64,000 bases of DNA from Rhodoblastus acidophilus (lineage in GTDB: Bacteria; Pseudomonadota; Alphaproteobacteria; Rhizobiales; Beijerinckiaceae), in the NCBI RefSeq assembly GCF_025961575.1, contig NZ_JAOQNX010000010.1, positions 1 through 64,000 of the forward strand, given 5' to 3'. The translations under genes and the position numbers were made by a program. Shown piece after piece: positions 25,887-35,191 of this stretch (within the stretch, counting starts at the first letter, position 1; every line of letters begins with the position of its first letter). The notes under the pieces are model-generated. The model ran no database searches. It had not been told where the DNA came from and worked only from the letters and a program-made list of their open reading frames with translations.

Positions 25887-26590
25887 ACCGAGAGGATTTG
25901 CTCGCCGTTTGAGCTTTGCCGCATTGGGCGGCGGAGTTTGCAGCCGCTTTCGCCGCGTTTCGACGAAGCGGACGGGCGATAGCGCGGGCCGAGATCGCGT
26001 TCGCCTTGTTTGAACCCGCAAGGGCGTCAGCGCCATCGAGCGAGACCCTCAGGGTGGCGCATCGGCGAATGATGGGGCTTGCGTTAGCCGTTGAACGCCG
26101 GGTTCGCTTTGTCGCCGATCTTCCGCCGCTCCTTCCGCCCGTCGGAGCGAGCTTTGAGCCTATGTCCGCCAACGCGCGAGATCCGGTCGCGCCTGCAAAC
26201 CGCGCGAGTCGGCTAGAAGTTCGACGAAAAGGTGGATGGAGCCGCCACAGGTCAGCGGGGTCGCGAGTTCGCTGTCGGCGACTGAGCGTTCGCATCTATA
26301 GCAGGTGTCATCCCTACGTAATTTTCTCGAGAGAGTTCAGTCTTGACTTGGGTACTACTGTATTGTGTATTAAGGCAACTCAGAGTAAACCAGGTTGGTT
26401 GTTTCTATTTTATATCAGAATGTTTTATGGGTATCGTCGTTAATAAAATTTTGCATGCAAAATATTTAATTTGTTTTTTTAAAACCGAGTAAAACTCAGA
26501 ATGAGAAGGAAAAAATTTTCGGACATGCGGACCTGTATTCAGCGGCTTTAAATGTTTGAAGGCCGCCGGAGCGCGGCAGGAGAAGCGACT
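25887..26590. other. Long intergenic region before the giant repeat protein
   Basis: The first 400 bases are GC-rich with overlapping open frames on both strands that resemble no family I know. From about 26310 the sequence becomes markedly AT-rich (to about 26530, with TTTTATGG, TTAATTTG and T-runs). That is likely the promoter and leader of the giant surface protein gene. No repeats or hairpins stand out. Confidence 0.45.
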
Positions 26591-29500
26591 ATGGCCACCA
26601 ACTCTTGGACAAGCCCCGCCATCGCGAATTGGAACACGGCCGCGTATTGGAGCGCTGGCGTTCCGATCACGACCTCGGATTGCGTGATTTTGCAAGGCGA
26701 GGCCGTGGTGACCTCGGCGATCGCGGTGGCGTCGCTCCGCAATGCCGCTCAGCTCGATTTCATCAATGCGGGATCGGGCGCCGTGACAACCGGGGTGATC
26801 AACAATGGCGTGCTGAGGCTCGACGCAGGCGCCGGCAACGGCGGCTCGAACCTGACCATTGGCGGCCTGCTGACCAATACGGGCGTCGCGTTGTTGGGCG
26901 CCTACAATAATTCATTGTCGAAATCGGACACCGTGACCGTCGCAGGGCTGGTCAATATCAACGGCGACCTGGAGGTCTCGGGTGGAACGGCCGCGACCTC
27001 CACCATGCTTGTCAATGTGACCGGAGCTGCGGGCTTCGGTGCGGCGGGCCTGGTGGAAGGCATGGTGCGCCTCTCCGGCTACTCGACCGTCGCATTCGCC
27101 AGCGGCGGGATCACCGGCCTCGATGCGAATTCGATGCTCGCCTTGAATGGTGCGAACGCCCACATCGCCCTCGCCGGATCCTTGACGTCGAATAGCGCTC
27201 TGACGGGCCTGAACCTGAACGCCGGCACGCTCATGCTGGATAATGGCGCGAATCTGACGACCAGCGCCGGACTCACCAATCTTGGAGTCTTGGAGGTCAG
27301 CTCCGCAAATATCAACGCGCCAGGCTCCGCAGTGGTCATTGGCGGCAATCTCGTCAACACGGGTCATATCAACGTGGAGAACGGTTCCGGCGGCGGATCC
27401 ACTCTCCGGATCAATGGTGTTTTGACCAATACGGGCGGCTTGAGCTTTGGCTCCGGTTCGCTCAGCCGGACGACGGTGGTCACGGTGAATGGACTTTCCA
27501 ACGCCAGTTCGGGATATATTTCGCTGACGTCGGGCCCGACCAGCGCATATCTGATGAACCTGAGCGTCCTGGGCGCGGCCGGCTTCGGCGCGGCGGGGGT
27601 GGAAACCGGCTCCGTGTCAATTTCGGGCTACGCCGGCGTCACGTTCGCGAGCGGCCAGATTTCGACAATCCAGGGATGGCTCTCGCTGAGCGGCGCCTAC
27701 GCGTTTGTCAATACCGCCAACGCCTCGCCGGGCGCCAATAGCGCGTTGGCGGGTTTGCGCACGGTCACCGGATCGTTTTCGCTGAGCAAGGGGACGACAG
27801 TCACGACGACAGGCTCCCTCGCCATCCTGGGGTCTGTCTATCTCGACACTGGCGACGCGAATGGCTACGGCGGCCAATATGGCGGCAAATCGCAACTGAC
27901 CATCGGCGGCGTCCTCACCAATTCGGGCTATCTCTCAATCGGGAGTTCGGCGCTGACCGGGACCGACACCGTGACCGCGACCGGCCTCGTCAACAACGCC
28001 ACAATCTCCCTCACAGGCAGCGCGTCCCCGACGGCGCAGGCCGTGCTTAACATCACGGGCGTCGCCGGCTTCGGGACGGCTGGCGTGCTGAGCGGACAGG
28101 TGAACCTGACCGCAAATGCATTGGTTGAGTTCGCCAGCGGGCAGATCGCCAGCATCGCGAGCGGGGCCTCGCTGACACTCAACGGGCCGAGCGCCTTCGT
28201 CGCCGACGTGGGCGCGCTGACGTCGAACAGCGCGCTCAAGGGATTGGCCACGAACAACGGATATCTCTCTCTCAACAACGGCGCCGTCGTTGCGACAGCC
28301 GCCGGTCTGACCAACACGAGCAGGGGCTCGATCTCCCTCGACGCCAATGCTCCCGCGTACGGGGGGCTTCTCCTCAACGGGGGGACGCGCCTGACGCTTG
28401 GCGGAGCCCTGACCAATGCCGGCAGTTTGTCCGTCGGCTCCGCAAGCCTGGCGCAATCGGATATCGTGACCGCGACCGGCCTCGCCAACACCGGGAGCAT
28501 CATCCTTACAGGCGGCGCGTCCTCGTCGGCGCAGGCCTTGCTCAATGTCACCGGCGCCGCCGGCTTCGGAACCGCTGGGGTGTTGAGCGGTTCGGTGACC
28601 CTTTCCGGAAATTCCTTGCTGGAATTCGCCAGCGGTCAGATCGCCGCCATCGCGAGCGGGGCGTCGCTGACGCTCAATGGGCCGAGCGCCTTCGTCGCCG
28701 ATGCGGGCGCGCTGACCTCGAACAGCGCGCTCAAGGGATTGGCTGCGAACAGCGGATATCTCACGCTCAACACAGGCGCAATTGTCACGACCGCCGCGGG
28801 CCTGACCAACAACGCCTCCGGTTCCATCAACCTTGATCGCAGTCAATATTCGTCCGGGCAGATTGGCGGGACGCGCCTGACGATTACGGGCGTCCTGACC
28901 AACAGAGGCAGTTTGTCTGTCGGCACTGCGAGCCTGACGAACTCCGACATCGTGACCGCGACCGGAGTCGCCAATACGGGTTATATCACCCTCGCAGGCG
29001 GCGCGTCCTCGTCGGCGCAGGCCTTGCTCAACATCACCGGCGCCGCGGGCCTTGGGACCGTTGGCGCGGTGAGCGGCCAGGTGAACCTTTCCGGAAATGC
29101 GTTGGTGGAGTTCGCCAGCGGGCAGATCACCACCATCGCAGGCGGGGCGACGCTGTCGCTTGATGGCGCGAACGCCTTCATCGCCGACGCCGGCGCGCTG
29201 ACGTCGAACAGCGCGCTCAAGGGATTGGCGACCAATAGCGGCTATTTCCTCCTCCAAAACGGCGCTACCGTCACGACAGCCGCGGGTCTGACCAACAATA
29301 ACTCAAGTTATATCTATGTCGATTGCACACCACAAAATTCTTATGGATATCCATATTACACGTACTACTTCGGCAACGGCGGTTCGAAATTGGCGGTTGG
29401 TGGAGTTCTTACGAATAGAGGTGTTTTGAATATCGGCAACAGCAACATCACGAATTCGGATACAGTGACCGCGACCGGCCTCGCCAACACCGGGAGCCTC

Positions 29501-32290
29501 CTCCTCCAAGGCGGCGCTTCATCGTCGGCGACGGCCTTGCTGAACGTCGCCGGCGCCGCCGGCTTCGGGACCACCGGCGTGTTGAGCGGCCAGGTGACCC
29601 TCATCGGAAATGCGGTGCTGGAGTTCGCCAGCGGGCAGATCGCCACCATCGCGAGCGGAGCGTCGCTGACTCTCAACGGGTCCAGCGCCTTCATCGCGGA
29701 CGCGAGCGCTCTGACGTCGAACAGCGCGCTCCAGGGATTGACCAATAATGGCGGGAATCTTTACCTCTACAATGGCGTCGCCGTCACCACGACCGCGGGC
29801 CTGACCAATGCCGGCCGTATCCAACTCGACAATTATTCCGGCGGCTCCGGCGGGACGAGGCTGGGGCTTGGCGGAGTCCTGACCAACAACGGCAGCCTGT
29901 CTATCGACACCAGGACTCTGACGAACGCGGATTCCGTCACCGCGACCGGCCTCGCCAACACCGGGACCATCACCCTCACAGGCGACGCTTCCCCGTCGGC
30001 GCAGGCCTTGCTCAATATCACCGGCGCCGCCGGCTTCGGGACGGCTGGCGTTTTGAGCGGCCAGGTGAGCCTGACCGGAAACGCCATGGTCGAGTTCGCC
30101 AGCGGGCAGATCACCACAATTGCGAGCGGGGCCTCGCTGACGCTCGACGGGCCGAGCGCGCGTATCGCCGACGCCGCCGCGCTGACGTCAAACAGCGCGC
30201 TCGCGGGCTTGGCCACGAACAACGGAAGTCTCTACTTAAACAACGGTGTCGCCGTCACGACGACCGGGGGCCTGTCCAACGCGAGCAACGGTTATCTCTC
30301 TCTTGATGGCGGCTCATATTCCTACGGGACGCCCGTCGTTGGGGGAACGCGCCTGACGCTCGGCGGCGTCCTGACCAATATCGGCAATCTGTCCGTCGGC
30401 TCTGCAGGCTTGGCGCAATCGGACGTGCTGACCGCAACCGGCCTCTCGAACACCGGCTATATCACCCTCACAGGTGGCTCTTCGGCGTCGGCGCAGGCCG
30501 TGCTCAACGTCACCGGCGCCGCCGGCTTTGGAACCGCCGGCGTGTTGAAGGGTCAGGTGAACCTTTCTGGAAATGCGTTGGTGGAGTTCGGCAGCGGGCA
30601 GATCACCACTCTCGCGAACGGAGCGTCGCTGACGCTCAACGGCCCAAGCGCCTTCGTCGCCGACCTGGGCGCGCTGACGTCGAACAGCGCGCTCAAGGGA
30701 TTGGCGTCAAATAGCGGAAATCTCAATCTCAATACCGGCGCGGTCGTCACGACAACCGCCGGTCTGACCAATACCAGCGCCGGTTACGTCAACCTCGATA
30801 ATGGATACTCCTCCGGCCTGATCGGCGGGACGCGCCTCACGGTCGGCGGAGTTCTGACCAACAACGGCGGTTTGCGCGTCGGCGCTGGAAGCCTCATGAG
30901 CTCGGACATCGTGACCGCGACCGGCCTCGCCAACACCGGAACGATCACCCTCCAGGGCGGCGCTTCCTCTTCGGCGCAGGCCTTGCTGAATGTCACCGGC
31001 GCCGCCGGATTCGGGACCGCCGGCGTGTTGAGCGGCCAGGTGAGCCTTTCCGGAAATTCCTTGGTGGAGTTCGCCAGCGGGCAGATCACCACCCTCGCAA
31101 GCGGCGCGACGCTGACGCTGAACGGCCCGAGCGCGTTGATCGCCGACGCGGGCGCGCTGACGTCGAACAGCGCCCTCAAGGGGCTGGCGACGAACAGCGG
31201 AAGTCTCTATCTCAACAACGGCTCCATCGCGACAAGCGCAGGCCTGGTCAACAACAGCAATATCTATCTTGACTACAACCAATACGGGACCAGCGTCGGG
31301 GGAACGAGCTTGACGATTGGCGGAGTCCTGACCAATAAAAACAATTTGTCGATTGGTTACTATTCAAGCCTCACGAAATCGGACACGGTGACGGCGACCG
31401 GCCTCGCCAATACCGGAACGATCACCCTCACAGGCGGCTCTTCGTCGGCGGCGAGGGCCCTGCTCAACATCACCGGCGCCGCCGGATTTGGCAGCGCCGG
31501 CGTCCTGAGCGGCCAGGTGAACCTTTCCGGCAATGCGCTGGTGGAGTTCGCCAGCGGTCAGGTCACCACCATCGCGGCCGGGGCGTCGCTGTCGCTCGAC
31601 GGATCCAACGCCTTCGTCGCCGACGCGGGCGCGCTGACATCGAACAGCGCGCTCAAGGGACTGGCCACGAACAGCGGAAGTCTCTATTTCAACAATGGGG
31701 TCGCTGTGGCCACGGCCGGCGCCTTCACCAACTCCGGCTACATCTCTTTGGATAGCAGCAGCGGTCCGACGACGGCGGGTTCGAGCCTCAGCGTCGGCGG
31801 GACCCTCACCAATGGCTCTGGCGACACCATCAGCATCGGGTCATCCTATTCTCCTTCGCCGACGACAATTTCCGCCTCGAGCGGCATCGTCAACAACGGA
31901 TATTTCCAAAATTACGGCGACGCGATCATCAGCAGCGCCGTTACTGGAAATGGTTATTTCAGCCTGTACGGATACGGCGCAGCCGGCGCGATCACCGAGT
32001 TCGATTCAAGCGTCGGTTCCGGGCAGACGCTTTATCTGAGTGGAACGAACGAACTTGTCTTCGGCGCGGCTGCGGCGACGACCTTTGCCGGCACGATCAG
32101 TGGCTGGGCGATCAACGATCTCATCGACGTCAAGGGCTTCGGGACAGGAACCACTTCGAGCTTCTCGAGCAATGTCTTGACGCTGACCAATGGTTCGAAC
32201 GTCGCCCACTTCTCGTTCTTCGGAGTTTCGGACGCGAGCCACTTCTCGCTGACCTCCAGCGCAACGGAAACGCTGATTGGTTACGTCTGA
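26591..32290 (+). CDS. Giant repetitive surface or secreted protein (adhesin-like)
   Basis: The product of about 1,899 residues begins ATNSWTSPAIANWNTAAYWS, an opening seen in large beta-helical extracellular proteins. It is then built from ten successive units of about 165 residues. Each unit contains versions of GVLTN-x-G-x-LSVGS, SD-x-VTATGLANTG, LLNVTGAAGFGTAGVLSGQV, EFASGQITTIASGASLTL and ALTSNSALKGLATNSG. The composition (Gly, Ser, Thr, Ala, Asn) and strand-like periodicity indicate a right-handed beta-solenoid. There is no classical signal peptide. The C-terminus (FAGTISGWAINDLIDVKGFG, then VLTLTNGSNVAHFSFFG) resembles C-terminal secretion-associated ends of large Hyphomicrobiales proteins, so type I secretion is plausible. 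No transporter is adjacent other than the HlyD/FUSC pair. An AGGAG site precedes the ATG at 26591. Confidence 0.8.
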   Translation: MATNSWTSPAIANWNTAAYWSAGVPITTSDCVILQGEAVVTSAIAVASLRNAAQLDFINAGSGAVTTGVINNGVLRLDAGAGNGGSNLTIGGLLTNTGVALLGAYNNSLSKSDTVTVAGLVNINGDLEVSGGTAATSTMLVNVTGAAGFGAAGLVEGMVRLSGYSTVAFASGGITGLDANSMLALNGANAHIALAGSLTSNSALTGLNLNAGTLMLDNGANLTTSAGLTNLGVLEVSSANINAPGSAVVIGGNLVNTGHINVENGSGGGSTLRINGVLTNTGGLSFGSGSLSRTTVVTVNGLSNASSGYISLTSGPTSAYLMNLSVLGAAGFGAAGVETGSVSISGYAGVTFASGQISTIQGWLSLSGAYAFVNTANASPGANSALAGLRTVTGSFSLSKGTTVTTTGSLAILGSVYLDTGDANGYGGQYGGKSQLTIGGVLTNSGYLSIGSSALTGTDTVTATGLVNNATISLTGSASPTAQAVLNITGVAGFGTAGVLSGQVNLTANALVEFASGQIASIASGASLTLNGPSAFVADVGALTSNSALKGLATNNGYLSLNNGAVVATAAGLTNTSRGSISLDANAPAYGGLLLNGGTRLTLGGALTNAGSLSVGSASLAQSDIVTATGLANTGSIILTGGASSSAQALLNVTGAAGFGTAGVLSGSVTLSGNSLLEFASGQIAAIASGASLTLNGPSAFVADAGALTSNSALKGLAANSGYLTLNTGAIVTTAAGLTNNASGSINLDRSQYSSGQIGGTRLTITGVLTNRGSLSVGTASLTNSDIVTATGVANTGYITLAGGASSSAQALLNITGAAGLGTVGAVSGQVNLSGNALVEFASGQITTIAGGATLSLDGANAFIADAGALTSNSALKGLATNSGYFLLQNGATVTTAAGLTNNNSSYIYVDCTPQNSYGYPYYTYYFGNGGSKLAVGGVLTNRGVLNIGNSNITNSDTVTATGLANTGSLLLQGGASSSATALLNVAGAAGFGTTGVLSGQVTLIGNAVLEFASGQIATIASGASLTLNGSSAFIADASALTSNSALQGLTNNGGNLYLYNGVAVTTTAGLTNAGRIQLDNYSGGSGGTRLGLGGVLTNNGSLSIDTRTLTNADSVTATGLANTGTITLTGDASPSAQALLNITGAAGFGTAGVLSGQVSLTGNAMVEFASGQITTIASGASLTLDGPSARIADAAALTSNSALAGLATNNGSLYLNNGVAVTTTGGLSNASNGYLSLDGGSYSYGTPVVGGTRLTLGGVLTNIGNLSVGSAGLAQSDVLTATGLSNTGYITLTGGSSASAQAVLNVTGAAGFGTAGVLKGQVNLSGNALVEFGSGQITTLANGASLTLNGPSAFVADLGALTSNSALKGLASNSGNLNLNTGAVVTTTAGLTNTSAGYVNLDNGYSSGLIGGTRLTVGGVLTNNGGLRVGAGSLMSSDIVTATGLANTGTITLQGGASSSAQALLNVTGAAGFGTAGVLSGQVSLSGNSLVEFASGQITTLASGATLTLNGPSALIADAGALTSNSALKGLATNSGSLYLNNGSIATSAGLVNNSNIYLDYNQYGTSVGGTSLTIGGVLTNKNNLSIGYYSSLTKSDTVTATGLANTGTITLTGGSSSAARALLNITGAAGFGSAGVLSGQVNLSGNALVEFASGQVTTIAAGASLSLDGSNAFVADAGALTSNSALKGLATNSGSLYFNNGVAVATAGAFTNSGYISLDSSSGPTTAGSSLSVGGTLTNGSGDTISIGSSYSPSPTTISASSGIVNNGYFQNYGDAIISSAVTGNGYFSLYGYGAAGAITEFDSSVGSGQTLYLSGTNELVFGAAAATTFAGTISGWAINDLIDVKGFGTGTTSSFSSNVLTLTNGSNVAHFSFFGVSDASHFSLTSSATETLIGYV
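27180..31720 (+). repeat. Tandem 470-515 bp coding repeats in the giant protein gene
   Basis: Copies of the segment encoding ALTSNSALKGL start near 28213, 28709, 29194, 29707, 30179, 30670, 31153 and 31630, with two more diverged copies at about 27180 and 27735. The middle copies are nearly identical at base level over long stretches, so unequal recombination or gene conversion is likely to vary the copy number. Confidence 0.85.
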
Positions 32291-32300
32291 GCAACGGGCG

Positions 32301-32329
32301 AGGCCTCGTTGAAACAAGGGAGGAGGCCT
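32301..32329 (+). terminator. Possible terminator after the giant protein gene
   Basis: AGGCCTC and GAGGCCT form a 7-bp stem with a 15-base loop ten bases after the stop codon. The following bases are only weakly T-rich (TCGTTATG), so termination efficiency is uncertain. Confidence 0.4.
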
Positions 32330-32503
32330 TCGTTATGTGCGCCTCCTCCGCTCTCACATCCCTTTGCTGACTTCCCCTTAAGGTTGCAAAGCGATCGCTC
32401 TGCGTGCGAAATTTGCGGGCGACCGGTGACAGGTCTGGCGCCGCCGGGATAGACTCTTCTTTTGAGCGCATCCTCCGGCGGCAGGCCCGTCTTCCGCGCG
32501 CAA

Positions 32504-33544
32504 ATGTTCGATCTTTTGAGCCGCAGCCCTGTGACCTCCGACGCCGCACCCGACGCGCAAGATCAACCGAAGCCGCCCGGCGTTCGACGCCGGCGCTGGG
32601 TCGCCGCTGGCGTCGCGGCCGTGATCGCCTTTCTGTATTTCGCCCCCGGCCAGTTCGTCGCCTATACCGAAGACGCCTATGTGCGTTCGGATTTCGTCGA
32701 AGTGGCGCCGGAAGTGGCCGGGGTCGTCGTTCGCGTCGATGTCGCCAACGATCAGAAAGTCGCGGCTGGCGCGCCGCTCGCCGCGATCGACCCGCAACCC
32801 TTTGAATTGGCCGCCGAGCTCACCCAGAAACGCATCGATGAGGCCGCCAGCGTGGCCAAGGCCAAGCAGGAGAAGGCGCGGGTGCTTGCGGCCGACCTCG
32901 ACGCCGCCCGCGCCGGCATCACGCTGGCGAAAAAAGATTATGAGCGATCCTCGGCTTTGGTGAATGATCGCGTCGTCGCCCAGGTGTCGCTCGACCGCGC
33001 CGTGACCGCGCGGCAAAAGTCGCTCGACGCCGTCGCGGAGATCGAGGCGAGGCTGCAGGTCAACGCCGGCGAAGTCGCCGCGGCGCTGGCGGCGGTGGAG
33101 ATCGCGCGGGCCGAACTGGCGCTCGACCGCTATCGCTTGTCCCGGACCCGTCTCACCGCGCCGGTCCCCGGCTACGTCACCAATCTGTCTTTGCGGCCGG
33201 GCGACTTCGCCAAGGTCGGCGTTCCCCTGATCGGCATTGTCGATGACACGCGCTGGCGGGTGGTGGCGAATTTCAAGGAATATGTGGCCTCCCGCCTTCA
33301 GCCCGGCATGCGCGCCTGGATCTGGCTCGACAGCCACCCCTGGCGGCTGTTTCCGGCGCGCGTCGCCAGCGTCGGGCGCGGCGTCTCGCGCAATCCGGAG
33401 GCCGGACGCCTGCTGCCCTATGTCGCGCCCACCACCGACTGGATTCGGCTGTCGCGCCGCATTCCGGTGACGCTGTCCTTCGATCCCGCGTCCGAGGTCC
33501 CGCTGTTCATGGGCGCGGACGCGCGCATCCTGATTTTTCCGTAA
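32504..33544 (+). CDS. HlyD/EmrA-type membrane fusion protein of an efflux pair
   Basis: The protein of about 346 residues has one N-terminal membrane helix (RWVAAGVAAVIAFLYFAPG). A barrel-sandwich lipoyl-like half follows (YVRSDFVEVAPEVAGVV, VANDQKVAAG), then a coiled-coil hairpin (about 90-190, Ala/Glu/Lys-rich) and the returning lipoyl half (LTAPVPGYVTNLSLRPGDF). This is the AaeA/EmrA-type periplasmic adaptor. It is followed 5 bases later by a FUSC-family transporter, which fits an AaeAB-like aromatic or weak-acid efflux system. The start is uncertain: ATG 32504 or an upstream TTG at 32462. Confidence 0.85.
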   Translation: MFDLLSRSPVTSDAAPDAQDQPKPPGVRRRRWVAAGVAAVIAFLYFAPGQFVAYTEDAYVRSDFVEVAPEVAGVVVRVDVANDQKVAAGAPLAAIDPQPFELAAELTQKRIDEAASVAKAKQEKARVLAADLDAARAGITLAKKDYERSSALVNDRVVAQVSLDRAVTARQKSLDAVAEIEARLQVNAGEVAAALAAVEIARAELALDRYRLSRTRLTAPVPGYVTNLSLRPGDFAKVGVPLIGIVDDTRWRVVANFKEYVASRLQPGMRAWIWLDSHPWRLFPARVASVGRGVSRNPEAGRLLPYVAPTTDWIRLSRRIPVTLSFDPASEVPLFMGADARILIFP

Positions 33545-33549
33545 GCGCG

Positions 33550-34641
33550 ATGGCTGGAGCTGACGCCGCCTCACGCCTGGCCAAAGCGATCGGTGACGAG
33601 TTGGCCGCGCTCTCGGTGTCCGGTCCGACGGCGAATCTCGCCTTCCGCACCGCGCTGGCGACCGTCGCGGCCGTGCTCGCCGCCATGATGCTCCATCTGG
33701 AAAGCCCGTATTGGGCGGGGATCACGGCGGTCGCCATCGTCCAGGCCGATCTGTCCGCGACTTTTGCGCGCAGCGTCGATCGTTCCCTCGGCACCATGGT
33801 CGGCGCCGCCGTCGGCTATTTCGGCGCCGGTTTTGTCGGCGATCACCTGATCTTCCTGTCGATCGTCGCCGGCGCCGTCGCCTTCGGCATTTATGGGGCG
33901 GAGCGCAGCCGGCGCGCCTATGCGGCGCTGCTCGGCGCGATCACGGTCATTCTGGTGATGTTCGGCGCGCTCGAGACGCCGCACGCCGCATTCGACATCG
34001 CGGTCAACCGCGCCCTCGAAGTGATCACCGGGGTGAGCGTCACCTATCTGGTCGAACTGATCGCCGCGCCGGACGACGCGCCCGCTCCCGTTCAGGACAA
34101 GCCGGGGATCTTCGCCGCGCCCGTCGATGCGGAACTGCTGGCGACGGCGGTGACGGGCGGGCTCGCCGCCGCCAGCATTCCCATCATCTGGGAGACGCTG
34201 CAGCTCCCCGGCCTGAGCCAGACGCCGATCACCGCTTTCATCATTCTCGCAGCGATGCGGCGCCAACCCTTGATGAAGGCGCTCAACCGGCTCGCCGGCT
34301 GCTTTTTAGGTGGGCTCTACGGCCTCTGGTGCATGCATTTCGTCGACGACGAACTGGCGTTGTGGCTCGTCCTGCTGTTCGTCGGCCTCTATCTGGCCTG
34401 CCATGTGAAGCACGCCATGGGGGAGGCGTCCGAAAGCGGACAGCAGGCCGGAATCGCCATCCTCCTGGCGATGGTCCAGGGCCAGGCGCCGTCCGAGACC
34501 CTGCTGCCCGCCATCGACCGGCTGGTCGGCATTATCGGTGGAATCATCGTCGCGGCGGCGGCGCAGGCGGTGCTTGCGCCCTTGGTCGCCCCGGCGGTGA
34601 TCGCCCTTCTGGGGCGCCCAAAAATGAGGCCGCGGGATTGA
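33550..34641 (+). CDS. FUSC-family (AaeB-like) inner-membrane transporter
   Basis: The 363-residue protein has two sets of membrane helices, as usual for FUSC proteins: about residues 30-165 (LAFRTALATVAAVLAAMMLH, SPYWAGITAVAIVQA, SLGTMVGAAVGYF) and about 205-355. It lacks the long cytoplasmic domains of full-length AaeB, so it is a compact form. With the preceding HlyD-type adaptor it probably exports aromatic acids or similar compounds. The substrate is not deducible. Confidence 0.85.
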   Translation: MAGADAASRLAKAIGDELAALSVSGPTANLAFRTALATVAAVLAAMMLHLESPYWAGITAVAIVQADLSATFARSVDRSLGTMVGAAVGYFGAGFVGDHLIFLSIVAGAVAFGIYGAERSRRAYAALLGAITVILVMFGALETPHAAFDIAVNRALEVITGVSVTYLVELIAAPDDAPAPVQDKPGIFAAPVDAELLATAVTGGLAAASIPIIWETLQLPGLSQTPITAFIILAAMRRQPLMKALNRLAGCFLGGLYGLWCMHFVDDELALWLVLLFVGLYLACHVKHAMGEASESGQQAGIAILLAMVQGQAPSETLLPAIDRLVGIIGGIIVAAAAQAVLAPLVAPAVIALLGRPKMRPRD

Positions 34642-34655
34642 AATGTCCCTCCCAG

Positions 34656-34665
34656 GTAAATTTAC
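34656..34665. promoter_or_regulatory. GTAAATTTAC palindrome, candidate AnfA element
   Basis: This 10-base palindrome, preceded by G, lies about 120 bases upstream of the predicted start of transcription from the sigma-54 promoter at 34752. The GGTAAATT half also occurs in the elements upstream of anfH and of the anfA/NifU-like divergent promoters. Confidence 0.4.
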
Positions 34666-34751
34666 GTGTGACAAGGTTCGCAAAAGAACGCGCCGCCGTC
34701 GCCGCCATCGACCGGTGGGGCTTTTTCCTCGATTTTTTCAGCTTGCGTTTC

Positions 34752-34767
34752 TGGCCCGGCTCTTGCT
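34752..34767 (+). promoter_or_regulatory. Sigma-54 promoter upstream of the 82-residue ORF
   Basis: TGGCCCGGCTCTTGCT matches the -24/-12 consensus TGGCACG-N4-TTGC with a single mismatch and exact spacing. It lies 107 bases before the ATG at 34875 on the plus strand. Sigma-54 dependence beside the anf genes implies control by AnfA or a related enhancer-binding protein. Confidence 0.75.
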
Positions 34768-34874
34768 CTATTCAAAGCGGCGCCTCTTTTTCGCCTGACG
34801 CTGCGGCGTCCGACACGGCATGAGCCGTTTCCCCCGAAAAGATCAATCTCGATCCCTTCACACAGGAGACTGTC

Positions 34875-35123
34875 ATGCGTGCAGAAACCCTTCTCAACAC
34901 CTGCGTCGCCGCCATGCGCCTTGAAGGCTGCGGCTCCGAGGCCATCGCCTTCATGCTGGTGGAAAGCGCCGTCGATGCGCTGACCGCGACAGGCCTGCGT
35001 CCGGATTCGCTGGAGCGCGGCGTCGACCATCTGGTCAGCGCCATGCAGGACCGCGTCGCCGATCTGCGCGCGGTGCGCAACACGCCGAACCTGATGCTGG
35101 TGGCCGTTCAGGAAAGCGCCTGA
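34875..35123 (+). CDS. 82-residue protein under sigma-54 control beside the Fe-nitrogenase cluster
   Basis: The small, soluble, mostly helical protein begins MRAETLLNTCVAAMRLEGCG and has Cys10 and Cys19. No family is recognised. Support for a real gene is strong: an AGGAG ribosome site seven bases before the ATG, a near-perfect sigma-54 promoter upstream, and a strong terminator right after it. It converges on the end of the anf operon and probably belongs to the same regulon. A role in Fe-nitrogenase function or protection is an inference from regulation and position only. Confidence 0.75.
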   Translation: MRAETLLNTCVAAMRLEGCGSEAIAFMLVESAVDALTATGLRPDSLERGVDHLVSAMQDRVADLRAVRNTPNLMLVAVQESA

Positions 35124-35137
35124 GACGCGCTGACGAA

Positions 35138-35168
35138 AACGCCGCGCGAAAGGCGCGGCGTTTTTTTC
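35138..35168. terminator. Bidirectional rho-independent terminator between the 82-residue ORF and the anf operon
   Basis: A 9-bp stem (CGCCGCGCG-type with GAAA-like loop, 35140-35160) is followed by seven T on the plus strand and preceded by a short A-run. It can terminate both the plus-strand small gene and the converging minus-strand anf operon. Confidence 0.85.
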
Positions 35169-35191
35169 CTGTGGGCGTCGGCGTTTGCGCT

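Noticed and set aside
27935-31282. Several long minus-strand frames inside the giant repeat gene
   Set aside because: They recur with the same period as the plus-strand repeats and have no start signals or family resemblance. They are shadows of the repeated DNA.
26851-31720. Tandem repeats considered as a CRISPR-like or satellite array
   Set aside because: The repeat is in frame, codes for a continuous protein, and the period of about 490 bases with coding variation does not fit CRISPR.
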